64,000 nt of DNA, from contig CM057009.1 of NCBI GenBank assembly GCA_029891345.1, positions 292,594,966-292,658,965 of the forward strand, read 5' to 3'. How positions within the stretch are numbered: the first letter of the stretch is position 1; each line of letters begins with the position of its first letter. The position numbers and the translations under genes are program-made. Source of the DNA: Dryococelus australis (lineage: Eukaryota > Arthropoda > Insecta > Phasmatodea > Phasmatidae). Below the pieces are notes generated by a model. That model worked only from the letters and a program-made list of their open reading frames with translations, was not told the origin of the DNA and searched no databases. This document shows positions 38,597 through 47,798 of this stretch, in pieces.

Positions 38597-38740
38597 TTAA
38601 AAAGTCACACTCGAACTTTTCATTCCGCAGGTCGTTATTTCATGTCGTCGTAAATTCCGCACAGCTGTGATTTCTTCACCGCAGAAGCGACACAGCAGAT
38701 GCATCATCATTGACAATTTTTTTCGTCTGTACTGTTCCAT
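38597..38740 (-). CDS. Small zinc-finger-like ORF upstream of the ATPase
   Basis: From the ATG at 38740 the 47-codon frame contains LLCRFCGEEITAV followed by NLRRHEITTC, a C-x2-C ... H-x4-C arrangement that could bind zinc. It reads in the same direction as the ATPase and ends 35 bases before its frame opens. It may be a separate gene or a broken N-terminal part of the ATPase gene. Confidence 0.45.
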   Translation of the reverse strand: MEQYRRKKLSMMMHLLCRFCGEEITAVRNLRRHEITTCGMKSSSVTF

Positions 38741-38845
38741 GTCTGAAATGATACTGAAACGAAAATGTATAAAAGGATCGTATTTATACATTTTAACCAG
38801 CATCGGCGGACATGCACCATACGAAAAATGGTCGATATTCAATAC

Positions 38846-38849
<4 letters not shown>

Positions 38850-38888
<39 letters not shown>
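38850..38888 (+). repeat. (TA)n microsatellite
   Basis: An at run at the boundary between the leftward gene block and the minisatellite. Confidence 0.9.
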
Positions 38889-38891
<3 letters not shown>

Positions 38892-38962
38892 TCATACAGT
38901 TGGTGAACGAATGTAATTTCTATACATATGTACGGAGAGCAAAAATCGAAATATTTCGAAAG

Positions 38963-39597
38963 ATCGATGAAACTATGGGGTGATGGAGCTATGGAGCTAT
39001 GGGATGATGGAGCGATGGGGCGATGGGGTGATGGAGCGATGGAGCTATGAGGTGATATATCGATGGAGCTATGGGGCGATGGAGTTATGGGGCGATGGGG
39101 TGATGGAGCTATGGGACGATGGGGTGATGAAGCTATGGAGCTATTGAGCTATGAAGCGATGGAGCTATGGAGCTAATGAACTATGAAGCGATGGAGCTAT
39201 GGCGCTATAGAGCGGTGGGGTGATGGAGATATGAAGCGATGGAGCTATGGGGTACTAGAATGATGGATCTATGAGGTGATGGAACGATGGAGCTATGGGG
39301 TGATGGAGTGAGGGAGCTATGGGTCGATGGGGTGATGGGGCGATGGGGTGATGGAGCTATGGTGTGATGGAGTGGTGGAGATATGGGGTGATGGAGCTAT
39401 GGGGTGATTGATCTATGGGGTGATGGAGGAATGGGGCGATGGAGCAATGGGGCGCTGGAGCTTAGAGCTATGGAGCTATGGAGCGATGGCGCGATGGAGC
39501 TATGGGGTGATGGGGTAATGGAGCGATGGGGTGATGGGGCGATGGGGCGATGGGGTGATAGTGCTATGGAGCTATGGAGCGATGGGGCTATGGGACG
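38963..39597 (+). repeat. 8-bp minisatellite (gatggagc / tatgggg types)
   Basis: About 630 bases of 8-base units, mostly atggagct, atggagcg, atggggtg and atggggcg. Because 8 and 3 share no factor, three units encode an 8-residue repeat; the plus frame from 39404 reads as WGDGAMEL-type octapeptides and runs directly into the minor-capsid frame. It sits between the two divergent gene blocks, where their promoters would be expected, so the expansion probably displaced or joined the original 5' end of the capsid gene. Confidence 0.92.
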
Positions 39598-39599
39598 AA

Positions 39600-40282
39600 A
39601 GAAAAGTTTAAAAGAAGAATATGTATTGTTTGTAGGTCATTTTAATTCGATCCGTCGTGAGGTGAAGACAGAAAAATCTGGTCGTGGGATCATCGTCCCT
39701 ATCAGATTGTTTTGTGGAGCCAAGCTAGATCAACGACACAGATATCAACACATTGGATGAGGTTTATTTGCAAGCAAAAAAAAAAACGATATTACTTCCC
39801 ACTTAAACAAGGATCTGAACACTAGGCAGATTCTTTATCCAACATCATGAAATCCAAGGTGAAACTAGGCGTGAAATTACGTACAAGCAAAAAGTCATTG
39901 CAGAACAACCCTCGAAAGACCAAAAGGAAAGGGAAGAAGAGGTAGGAGGGTTCCTGCCCGCACTGATACCTGCAATCGGCGCTCTGGCCGGTGTCGCTGG
40001 GGCAGTCACGAATATCGTTAGTGCCGTGAAGCGAGCTTCGAACTATCGAAAACAGATAGAGAAAACCCGTCGTCATAACAGAACGTTGGAAGCTATCGCC
40101 ATGGGTAAAAAAAAACAGCAAAGGACTATTTATTCGCCACTTGTATCGAGAAAGAGGAGGAGGGGGATCAAACGCCGAAAGGAAGAAAATAGGGGGAAAA
40201 ATCGAAGAAGGAAATCAAAGTGTCGCTGCCTAGACGTCCACAGACGAACATGGATTTGTAACTGTTTTCGCGCAAATTGAAA
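39600..40282 (+). pseudogene. pX/pVI-like minor capsid protein, frameshifted
   Basis: Three pieces in different frames form a collinear gene. The first carries SGRGIIVPIRL (39620-39760), the second NDTDINTLDEVYLQAKK (about 39735-39780), and the third the hydrophobic glycine/alanine segment GGFLPALIPAIGALAGVAGA followed by a basic helix with RKQIEKTRRHNRTLEAIAMG (about 39948-40105) and a lysine/arginine-rich tail. A hydrophobic stretch followed by basic DNA-binding sequence is the hallmark of this adenovirus-like minor capsid family. The start is lost in the minisatellite. Confidence 0.75.
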
Positions 40283-40582
40283 ATGCCTAATTTTAGAGGA
40301 GTATTTCGGAGAAATACCCTGCCCGCTAAACCAAAATGTAATGATGTGCCATAATTAATCTGGACACGACAGCCGGGCCTGGCACGCACTGGGTAGCTTA
40401 TGTAAAACACGGCAAACAAGCAATATACTACAACAGTTTTGGGAATTTGCGCCCTCGGCCGCAACTGTGCGAGTACCTGACAAATTGTAATCTTAACTTA
40501 CAACTACGAAACGGAGCAGATGCCCAACACGTGGAACTATGGACACTTGTGCCTGCGCTTTTTAAGCGATCGTGATTTCTAG
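40283..40582 (+). pseudogene. Adenain-like capsid maturation cysteine protease, broken
   Basis: The family cleaves capsid precursor proteins. The frame opens with MPNFRGVFRRNTLPAK and contains GPGTHWVAYVKHGKQ, with the catalytic histidine codon at 40387-40389, followed by YYNSFGNLRPRPQ, where the family usually has YFDSFG. After a frameshift the last block reads WNYGHLCLRFLSD; the residue just before GHLCL, where the family has the catalytic cysteine, is tyrosine (codon 40538-40540). A stop and at least two frameshifts also disrupt it. It is probably continuous with the minor capsid gene in intact relatives. Confidence 0.82.
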
Positions 40583-41179
40583 TGATCAACTGGGGAGTAA
40601 AATAGCAATATAATTCGTGAGGTATATAAAGGGTTTTTTTTCAGCCATAACGATCTCATCACTCTGTAAGTCGATATTCTCCACTTTCGCAAATTACTCG
40701 ACAGTACGACGTAGCGTGGTTTTTCCGTGATGGTCGACGTCTTCACGACCCAGTGATTTCGTGTGGCGGCGGGCAAGGCCGGGTAAGTGACCAGGCTCCA
40801 ACTTCTGAATGTTATTTCGATCACTTTGTCTTCTCTTGGCATAATTCAACAGCTTGACACGTTCACGCGTGCTCGGGGTCACGTGTGGGACGTACCATTC
40901 TATGGTGTCCAAAGTAAGAAAGATGGGCTGCGGGTTATCTCCTATTCCCAACACAGCATCGAAGTGCGATGTGGATAGCATTATTACCAGCTCCTGCCTC
41001 GCTCCTATTATTATTTTCTTATAATCACCGACAAATCCCAGTAGCATGAAGAGCGGAACGCACAATTCAAACCTACCTTCGTCGTAGGCATCTTCGATTC
41101 TCCAGTCTGTCATCTTGGCTCCGGGAAGATTGCTAGACGTGACGATAGGTAATTTTTTTATCGATGAGGTTATTCCCAC
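40579..41179 (-). pseudogene. Double-jelly-roll major capsid protein, C-terminal part only
   Basis: Capsid shell protein of Polinton-type elements. Recognisable blocks in order: GRFELCVPLFMLLGFVGDYK, KIIIGARQELVIM, TIEWYVPHVTPSTRERVKLL, then after a frameshift FRSWSLVTYPALP, HWVVKTSTITEKPRYVV. The final part falls into a third frame (KVENIDLQSDEIVMAEKKPF) and is cut short near 40590. The N-terminal half is not found; upstream lies a (TA)n tract (41302-41340). The gene converges on the protease, with the 3' ends about overlapping. Confidence 0.82.
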
Positions 41180-41297
41180 ATCACGAAACTGGTCGAAAGA
41201 TGTTTACGGTCCGCGACGACTCGTGCTTCATTCCCGCTTCGTACACTCTGACTTCGAACCACAGTTACTTTACGAGTGGTATGTGCAAAGATGTAAC

Positions 41298-41301
<4 letters not shown>

Positions 41302-41357
<56 letters not shown>

Positions 41358-41358
41358 T
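41302..41358 (+). repeat. (TA)n/(CA)n compound microsatellite
   Basis: An at run followed by acacacac, at the place where the N-terminal half of the capsid gene would lie. Confidence 0.92.
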
Positions 41359-41460
41359 ACATATCGTTGGTAGTGTGAAAAATGACGTCATTCCATGGCA
41401 AGAAAAAAATGTATATAAATAGAACCCTAAAATAAATTATTCGCTAGTCGAGTACGAGTC

Positions 41461-42159
41461 ACTATGGGAGCAAAGTTACGCCCTTTCGCCCGGAGAACTT
41501 GTACGCCCTGTCATTCCCGGGCGACTCTAAAATCGTCTATTCGTTCTGGGAGTCTGGATCGTTACTTACCTACGAAGAAAAATGCAATGGATTGGACCAC
41601 TGGCTATATTCGACGACGTCGGCCGTACCTGCGCAAAAGTTAATAATTTGCTGAACTCCTGGAAATTTCTTGGTTCATCACATGAAGCGGGATACGCCTC
41701 TTCCAGCAACAGTGGACCAGGTTCTTGAATTCGCAGCAACTTCGAGCCGAGGTGACTCTAAGAACATCGAAATTCACGCCCTCGACTGCTCCGCCCAGGG
41801 CTGCTCCCCCCAGAACTGCTCCACACAGAATTTCTCCACACCAAATGGTGTATGTCGGAGGAAAAAATACTATCAACGACGTGCCGACTCCAACTGCCTC
41901 CCCTAAGAAAAAAAATTCCAGGGGATCTGCAACGGACTGTGAAGTGTGCCCCCGCAAACATCCACGTGTGACGTCACCTGCTACAGTCGCTGCCGACATG
42001 GGTTCGTCCGCAGCTGACCTCAACTTGGAAGAAGACCAAGTTCCGGAGATTCCAGTTCTACTGCGCCTAATAGAACGTCAAAGACTGTTACAAATTTTTT
42101 ACGAACGTATTTTGACTGGCAGATTGAATTTAAAAAAAATAAAAGTGTCGTATTTGTAG
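41461..42159 (+). pseudogene. Unidentified Polinton-associated gene, frameshifted
   Basis: A plus-strand open region with relatively GC-rich codons. Early pieces read LSPGELVRPVIPG, then in a second frame SFWESGSLLTYEEKCNGLDH. The longest frame (41725-42159, 144 codons) has a proline/alanine-rich repeat (APPRAAPPRTAPHRISPHQ) and a C-terminal amphipathic stretch LLRLIERQRLLQIFYERIL. An AATAAA lies about 15 bases after its stop (near 42175). It occupies a structural-gene position. I do not recognise the family. Confidence 0.45.
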
Positions 42160-42199
42160 TTAGTAATTTGTGTAAATAAAATATACATGTATATCGAAA

Positions 42200-42830
42200 C
42201 TGACTAGGTTGTGTATTTAATATTTTTTTACTTCACCTAGTAAAATTCTTTTTGCTAAATAAATAAAGTTTGTAAATAAATTTTATCTAAAGGATTGGCC
42301 GACGGGAACAGGAGTTCCTCTCGGGCCATCAGTCACTAGATGACCGGCAGGAAACAGAAAAAGCTTGCGCAAAGTAATTCTCCGCGACATCCCTTTGGTC
42401 CTGCCCTGTCACGCACGTACTTTAAAATGCTAAACAAAAACCCCTTCCGCTAGAATTAATACGTGTTTCCTGGCGGCTAGCTGCGTTTCCGCTCTTTTGC
42501 GCGATGTGCAGTTTCGTCAGTATCCTGTCTCCTGGGAGATGCGGCGTGGCTATTATTGCGGGGAACACCTCCCACTCCATTTACCTGCCTGTGCCCCCCC
42601 CCCCCCAAACCACTCCTCCATTACGTCGCTATTGGCTATTTGCAGAATTTCGTCGATAACGTATTAATACATAAATGGTACGGTTTTAAAAAAGGCGAAC
42701 TAGTAAGTCAACTTATTTAAGGGTTCTTCCTATCTAGAAATAAAGTTGAATTTGTAGGTAACTTTTTCTGTATTCGTGAGCAAACAAGCACAGCCTGGAG
42801 CGGCGGCAGACTGTGGTGGGAGTATATGTA
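42200..42830. other. Unassigned stretch of the Polinton-like element
   Basis: No gene supported. A C run lies at about 42594-42606. Confidence 0.5.
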
Positions 42831-42833
42831 GCA

Positions 42834-43226
42834 TTAAAGGAAGGGAGGGTTTGGACCCCCGCTTATAAACTTTAGTTTGGGCGTTGGTGGGCCATTGTTG
42901 TACAGCATCGGGCGGTGAAAGGTATGTTGGTGAATATTACAAAGTGCTTGACGTGTTTTGGAGGGTACGCACAATGCACGGGCTGTAATTGGCACGAAAT
43001 AGAGCCTAGGTACCCTCGGCAAACCGCACCCCCGTGTATGGCGCGAGGCGCGCCGGGCGAAGAAACGGGGTGACGTGGTGCCAAAGGACGATGATGCCGT
43101 GTCCTTGTGTAACACGTGTAAGCAGATGCACCAATTTTTTTCTTGAGGCCGCCGCCTACAGCCAACAAGTGATTTCATCATCGTATCGGTGTTGAAGATT
43201 TCTTTTTGAGCTGTGGCTATGTACAT
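42834..43226 (-). CDS. Hypothetical ORF, 130 codons
   Basis: The frame opens MYIATAQKEIFNTDTMMKSL and is arginine- and proline-rich. A second overlapping minus frame (42872-43168) is also open, so which, if either, is coding is unclear. No domain is seen. Confidence 0.25.
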   Translation of the reverse strand: MYIATAQKEIFNTDTMMKSLVGCRRRPQEKNWCICLHVLHKDTASSSFGTTSPRFFARRASRHTRGCGLPRVPRLYFVPITARALCVPSKTRQALCNIHQHTFHRPMLYNNGPPTPKLKFISGGPNPPFL

Positions 43227-43247
43227 TATCTAGAACCCATCTTCGTC

Positions 43248-43640
43248 ATGTCGTTGCTCGATTTCTGGTCCGAGCGTGACGACGCCCACCTAATTGCGGC
43301 GAGGAGTTGTTCGAAAAGGCGGATACCTCCATCTCAGGATGGCGCGGCACTGCACCACCGGAGACCATGGTAGTATCCAGAGCTGCACCTATAGTAGCGT
43401 CCGGCATCGCGACAGAGACGTCCAAACGAAGCACTCAGACGGCACCCTTCCAGGCAACACCCAGTCGGAGCACCCAGACGGCACCCTTCCAGGCGGCATC
43501 CGGTCGGAGCACCCAGATGGAACCCTTTAAGTCAGTACCCTTCCGGCAGCATCCATCCAGGGGGTACCCTTCCAGACGGCGTCCTTCCAGGGTCTCCAGT
43601 CGCCGCCCTTTCGTTGCTTCCAGACGGGTGAGTTGACTAC
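43248..43640 (+). pseudogene. Unidentified frameshifted ORF with RSTQTAPFQ repeats
   Basis: The ATG at 43248 opens MSLLDFWSERDDAHLIAARS and stops after about 42 codons; a second frame (43307-43636) continues with tandem copies of STQTAPFQA, encoded by a 36-base-scale DNA repeat (gcacccagacggcacccttc). It may be the 5' part of the gene whose 3' part is at 43820-44109. Function unknown. Confidence 0.35.
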
Positions 43641-43821
43641 ATGTGACAACACCATCACTGAGGGTTCACTGCTGCTGGAAGCTGTCAACGTACCACAGCG
43701 AGAACGTAGATCGCCCGAAATGACTGTTTTACATGTGCAAACAACACCAACGGTGACTCACAGATAGACGGACTCGCCTTCGCCGATCTGGTACTGGCCA
43801 GTCTCTGTTATTGATCCTATC

Positions 43822-44109
43822 AATGACAAAATATGGGAGGACATGTGGTCTCCGCTGCCTCTCGATGCTATCACACCCCGCCTTCAACCCTATGGTGATG
43901 AGATTCGTCAGTGTTTAAATAACTTTGAAACAAGATTGCTTGCTTTACGTAACGATGTTGCCGATGTGCATCTAGAACTGTCTAACTGTGTGCGTGTGCT
44001 TACAGAGGTGAAATGTAACATGGAACTACTTGTCAAACTATTTCTAACGACCGAGAATCTCCATTCCAATCGAGACATTTGTACGAATGTAAAACGAATG
44101 CGATTTTAA
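43822..44109 (+). CDS. Hypothetical coiled-coil ORF
   Basis: An open frame that begins before its first ATG at 43843 and is predicted helical: IRQCLNNFETRLLALRNDVA followed by VHLELSNCVRVLTEVKCNME. The regular hydrophobic spacing suggests a coiled coil of about 60 residues. It may continue from the broken ORF upstream. A long (GA)n tract starts 7 bases after the stop. Could be a fibre or scaffold protein by analogy; this is only a guess. Confidence 0.4.
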   Translation, partial: NDKIWEDMWSPLPLDAITPRLQPYGDEIRQCLNNFETRLLALRNDVADVHLELSNCVRVLTEVKCNMELLVKLFLTTENLHSNRDICTNVKRMRF

Positions 44110-44111
44110 AG

Positions 44112-44115
<4 letters not shown>

Positions 44116-44192
<77 letters not shown>

Positions 44193-44205
44193 GACAGAGA
44201 GAGAC
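44116..44205 (+). repeat. (GA)n microsatellite
   Basis: About 90 bases of ga dinucleotides with a few gacaga interruptions. Confidence 0.95.
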
Positions 44206-44209
44206 GCAT

Positions 44210-45260
44210 TTATACCAAAATTTTTATTTAGTATGTTATTTGTATGTGTTTTTAAATTTAAATACAACTACGCGTTATTTATCTTATAACTGTGCGTGTG
44301 TGTTAAGTACTTTATTGTATTTTTCCTTGTGTAAACAGAAATGTAAGTTTTTTTTTTTTAGCAAATAATCTGTATCCATTGCACTTGCTTTTCCCTTGGA
44401 GAACGGGACAAGTACGCGCAATAGCATTTTTTGTTAAACAGTTCCAATTACCTACAATCATAAAAAAAATTTTAAAAACTCTTAAATTTATAGCACTTTT
44501 TTCTTAATACAATAAATATACATTTAAAGAGGCGGCATTCACTTTAAATAAAATTGCACACTGCACAATGGAACTGGCCTATATTAATTATCACATGCAA
44601 GTGGGTGTGAAGACGGAAGGGGTACAAGAATACTGACGGAGAGAGGAAGTGCTTGCGTGACAACCTCATTCTGCCACACGACGCAAGGACGGTACCCCAC
44701 TCTCTCTTTCTCTCTCTTTCTCTCTCTCTCTTTCTCTGTATCGCTTGCAAACAGCAGCAGCGGTAGCAGAGATAATTTGCTATTTTTTTAACATGATTTT
44801 TACTGCGAATAAAAAAATATTACGCCCGCACTTGAAACATAAAAATTTTTTTTTTTACATCTTATATATAGATACATCACACTTGTACACAAAAAATAAT
44901 TGAAAGAAAATATTATAAATACATACATACATCGTACTTGCAAAAAAAATGAAAGAAAATTATATATAAACATTGTTTTTACACACAACCCACTTGAAAA
45001 TAAAATTATTTTTTACGCCATAGACATATTTACTGACAAACTTGGTAAACATGAATATTACAAGATGAATATATATTTAACAAACATTTTACTGGCAAAA
45101 AAAAAAAATTGTAAGAAAATAGTAATTTTCCTAATATCTAAGACACTTTTCTTTCCCCTCCATACTATTGATCACGTACAGCATTATGTTGTTTACACAA
45201 TATGTTTCAACTGAACACAAAAAAATACGGGGAAAATGGGAGGTTTCCATCACTTGGATT
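44210..45260. other. AT-rich stretch without recognised genes
   Basis: Only a (ct)n tract (about 44698-44735) and AT-rich tandem-like segments (44890-44960) are visible. This is where a polymerase gene could have been expected; I found no trace of one. Confidence 0.5.
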
Positions 45261-45263
45261 CTT

Positions 45264-45536
45264 CTATAGATAGAGCAAAGCTCGTATGCACAAGCACACA
45301 GGGTCCGTGCAGGTCACGCCGTGCAGTAGAGCAGATATACTTGCGTATTGTTTCCCTGGATTAAACTTGTCGCCTGGACGCGCTCCGTCGTTGCGAGAAG
45401 ACGTGGCGAAAGGTCTCGGCCTCGAGCCTAGGTGCACTTCGCATGCATACGGCGTGCAGTTGGAGGTCCAGTCCGGAAATCCATGCCTTTTCACGACGTG
45501 GTTACGTCCATCGCATTTCTCCAGCCATTTACACAC
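45264..45536 (-). CDS. Hypothetical ORF, possibly a 3' remnant of the 195-codon ORF gene
   Basis: A 90-codon frame with CDGRNHVVKRHGFPDWTSNC and several cysteines, on the same strand as and just downstream of the 45567-46154 ORF, with which it could have been continuous before a frameshift. An overlapping plus-strand frame is also open. No domain recognised. Confidence 0.3.
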   Translation of the reverse strand: MCKWLEKCDGRNHVVKRHGFPDWTSNCTPYACEVHLGSRPRPFATSSRNDGARPGDKFNPGKQYASISALLHGVTCTDPVCLCIRALLYL

Positions 45537-45566
45537 GTTATTATTTTAATTTTCTCGGAACAGTTC

Positions 45567-46154
45567 CTACAATACACTTTCGTACGTTCTTGTCTTGCTT
45601 ACGTGAACGTAGCAATTTTGTTTTACCAACTCCTCCAGCGAACAGGGAAGCGTGGAGTCGGGGCATAAATTGTACACGTAGCAGTTTTTGTATTCGCACG
45701 TTAGTGTGTTCAACATGTAACAGCCTTCGAACTTATCGTAGCAGCATAGCCAGTGAATTGCGCAGTCGCGAAATCGAATTTGCAGAACGCCTCTAGCATC
45801 TCGAAAACTGACGCTTCGGTACCCCCAATTTAGTTCACTGCACTTGCTCGTGTCTTCTGATCTGATTGGAGAAAACTGAGCGACGGTCACTTCATCGATG
45901 TCGCTGTCTTCAAAGTCGGAACTGATGGGACTCTCTGCGAAACTGGGCGAGAATACACTATATCCCGGGGGTCGGTGTGAGTTGACTGATGGATGTGGGT
46001 TGACTGGTGGTCGTGGGTTCCTATCCTTAGGCGACGTTGCTCCTCGTGCCAATATTGTGCGGATGAGCTGAAGAATATTGGCTCCTGTGTCTTCTGCGTT
46101 GCTGGGGGTTTCTTCTGTACTTGATGACATGGCTACCGTAACAGACTTTGACAC
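45567..46154 (-). CDS. Hypothetical 195-residue protein, serine/proline-rich N-term and Cys-rich C-term
   Basis: The longest intact frame of the window. Residues 1-70 are Ser/Thr/Pro-rich and probably disordered (NPRPPVNPHPSVNSHRPPGY). An acidic patch SSDFEDSDIDEV follows. Residues about 120-180 hold eight or more cysteines with aromatic residues (RDCAIHWLCCYDKFEGCYML and CEYKNCYVYNLCPDSTLPCS), which suggests a metal-binding or disulfide-rich fold. It is the first gene inside the right terminus, transcribed leftward, with a CCAAT-box array upstream. That placement suits an early or regulatory viral gene, but this is inference. I do not recognise the family. Confidence 0.55.
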   Translation of the reverse strand: MSKSVTVAMSSSTEETPSNAEDTGANILQLIRTILARGATSPKDRNPRPPVNPHPSVNSHRPPGYSVFSPSFAESPISSDFEDSDIDEVTVAQFSPIRSEDTSKCSELNWGYRSVSFRDARGVLQIRFRDCAIHWLCCYDKFEGCYMLNTLTCEYKNCYVYNLCPDSTLPCSLEELVKQNCYVHVSKTRTYESVL

Positions 46155-46299
46155 TTACAAGTTCAGAAATGATCATTGGGCTCTCCTTTCGAAATAGCGA
46201 GGTGCAACTTTTTCCCGGAGGCCCTCGGGGATGCGCCTTATAAAGACAATCGAAGAGATTGGAGGGGGTGGAACGGCGGTGACTAACGGATGGAGCGAA

Positions 46300-46690
46300 G
46301 CGACTAATTAAGCAATGAGAAACATTGGATCGAGCGGAAAGTGAGTAACTAGCCAATCGGATAGATTGGCGGGGGTGGAGTGAAGCGACTAATTAGCCAA
46401 TGAGAAACATTGGCGGGGTGGAACGAAGTGACTAATTGTTTGATCAGGGGTGGTGGAGGGTAGCCGACTAAACACTGATTGGTCGGGTCGAACAGAGGTA
46501 ATTAGCCAATGAGAAACAGTGGCGGCACAAAGTTTTCCGAAGATTCCCGAATCAATCATCCAATCGGGAGGGTTGTTACGTGGTGGGGATGGAGCAAAGG
46601 TGACTAATTAGCCAATGAGAAACATTGGCATGGGTGGAGGGGGTGGAGAAAATCGACTAATTAGCCAATGAGAATCATTGGTGGGATAAT
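46300..46690 (-). promoter_or_regulatory. Array of palindromic CCAAT boxes
   Basis: The sequence attagccaatgagaaacatt and close variants recur near 46311, 46396, 46504, 46611 and 46664, with a related ccaatcggatagattgg at about 46353. Each unit pairs ccaat with attgg, so CCAAT boxes are read on both strands. Between them are (g)ggtggag(c/g)-type GC-rich spacers. It lies upstream of the leftward 45567-46154 ORF and could be its promoter/enhancer (NF-Y type binding inferred from the motif). Confidence 0.6.
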
Positions 46691-46834
46691 TGTGCACTTA
46701 AATATATATTGCAAGGCTGGAGGGTGGGGGTGGAGGGGAACAGATTAATTCTCCAGAATCAATGGCAAGGGTTAGTCGAACGAATTTGGGCAAACGGGCG
46801 TGAGAGAGACAGTAAAGTACATAAGTTTTATTTT

Positions 46835-47294
46835 AATTAAAAATTTGAGGGGAATTTTTAGGGAAAAAGGGAAATTTCGAGGGTAAAAAGGGATAAATGA
46901 CCACCGGGGTTAAATACTTTTAATTAAGAAATTTATTACATAAAATTTTATAAAAATACATTTTTAAACGACTTTTTATTTAAAAAATTAACGATTTTTA
47001 GTAGAATTTTTAATAATGTTTTTTTTTTAGAATTTTTTTAACCGATTTCTTAATCTCTAACAATTTTTAAATTAAATTTTTTGTTATAAATTTTTTAGAA
47101 TTTTTTAGATTTTTCGAAATTTTTTTGGTGTTTGGGGTCAGAGGTCACTGGGGTCAAGGGTCAGGGTCACGGGTCAAAGGTCAAGGTAAATGGCATCCCA
47201 TATGGGGGGCGGTGAGGTAACGATATGGCGGCTCCCCCGAATCCGAATCCGTTCCTCGATCCCCTTGTGCCCAAACATACATTTTCCTACTACT
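46835..47294 (-). repeat. Right terminal inverted repeat of the Polinton-like element
   Basis: Inverted copy of 33491-33910. It ends ...cattttcctactact at 47294 and is followed by the duplicated target acaata. Confidence 0.85.
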
Positions 47295-47520
47295 ACAATA
47301 CAATGTAATGCTACCACTGAACATATCTGACGATGGATCCAGAAGTTACAAGCTTATAATGTAACTTCACTATATGAATGTTAAACCATTTCCCGTTATC
47401 CAATCGAACTGAAATTTAGGATACATGAGTAGTTCCCATGATAATACAATGTGAAGGTACCACTGAGCTGATCTGGTGATGGATCCGGAAGGTGGCCATA
47501 GGAGCTCTACAATTACATGC
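47295..47520 (+). repeat. Tandem repeat of 146-bp period, Polinton target site
   Basis: The motif caatgt(a/g)a-g-taccactga followed by gatggatcc(a/g)gaag occurs starting at 47301 and 47447, giving a 146-base period. The copy on the left side of the element (32336-32405) is part of the same repeat, so the Polinton-like element inserted within it. Confidence 0.75.
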
Positions 47521-47798
47521 ACCAAATGTCGTATCGAGTTTGTTTTACAGAATCTAATAACAGTAAAATGGAGATTAGAAGTATCACTGTTGTTGTGCGC
47601 GTGCCTTTTTTTGTAGCGGCAAATGGTTCTGAAAACTATTACTATAGTTTGCTCCTACAGTATGTCCCGTATAGGAATGAAAGCGAACTACTGGTCGATC
47701 ACGATATATCGTGGGGATTTTTCTTAGCATTGCATCTTGTATTCGTGATACAATTACATGGTCGGAGACTAAAAAGTGAAAAATGAAATAAATGTAAA

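Larger units (their letters stand above)
33491..47294. mobile_element. Polinton/Maverick-like (adintovirus-like) element, degraded
   Basis: A 13.8-kb unit bounded by inverted termini that start agtagtaggaaaatgtat. It carries remnants of integrase, packaging ATPase, double-jelly-roll capsid, minor capsid and adenain-like protease, which together are diagnostic of Polinton-type viruses/transposons. Four genes plus a small zinc-finger ORF run leftward on the minus strand (38740-35576); the minor capsid and protease run rightward (39600-40582) against a leftward capsid fragment. Microsatellites and an 8-bp minisatellite have expanded inside it. No DNA polymerase B was found. Multiple frameshifts show it is no longer functional. 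Confidence 0.9.

Noticed and set aside
38963-39597. CRISPR-like periodic repeat
   Set aside because: Contiguous 8-bp units without spacers in an insect genome; it is a minisatellite.
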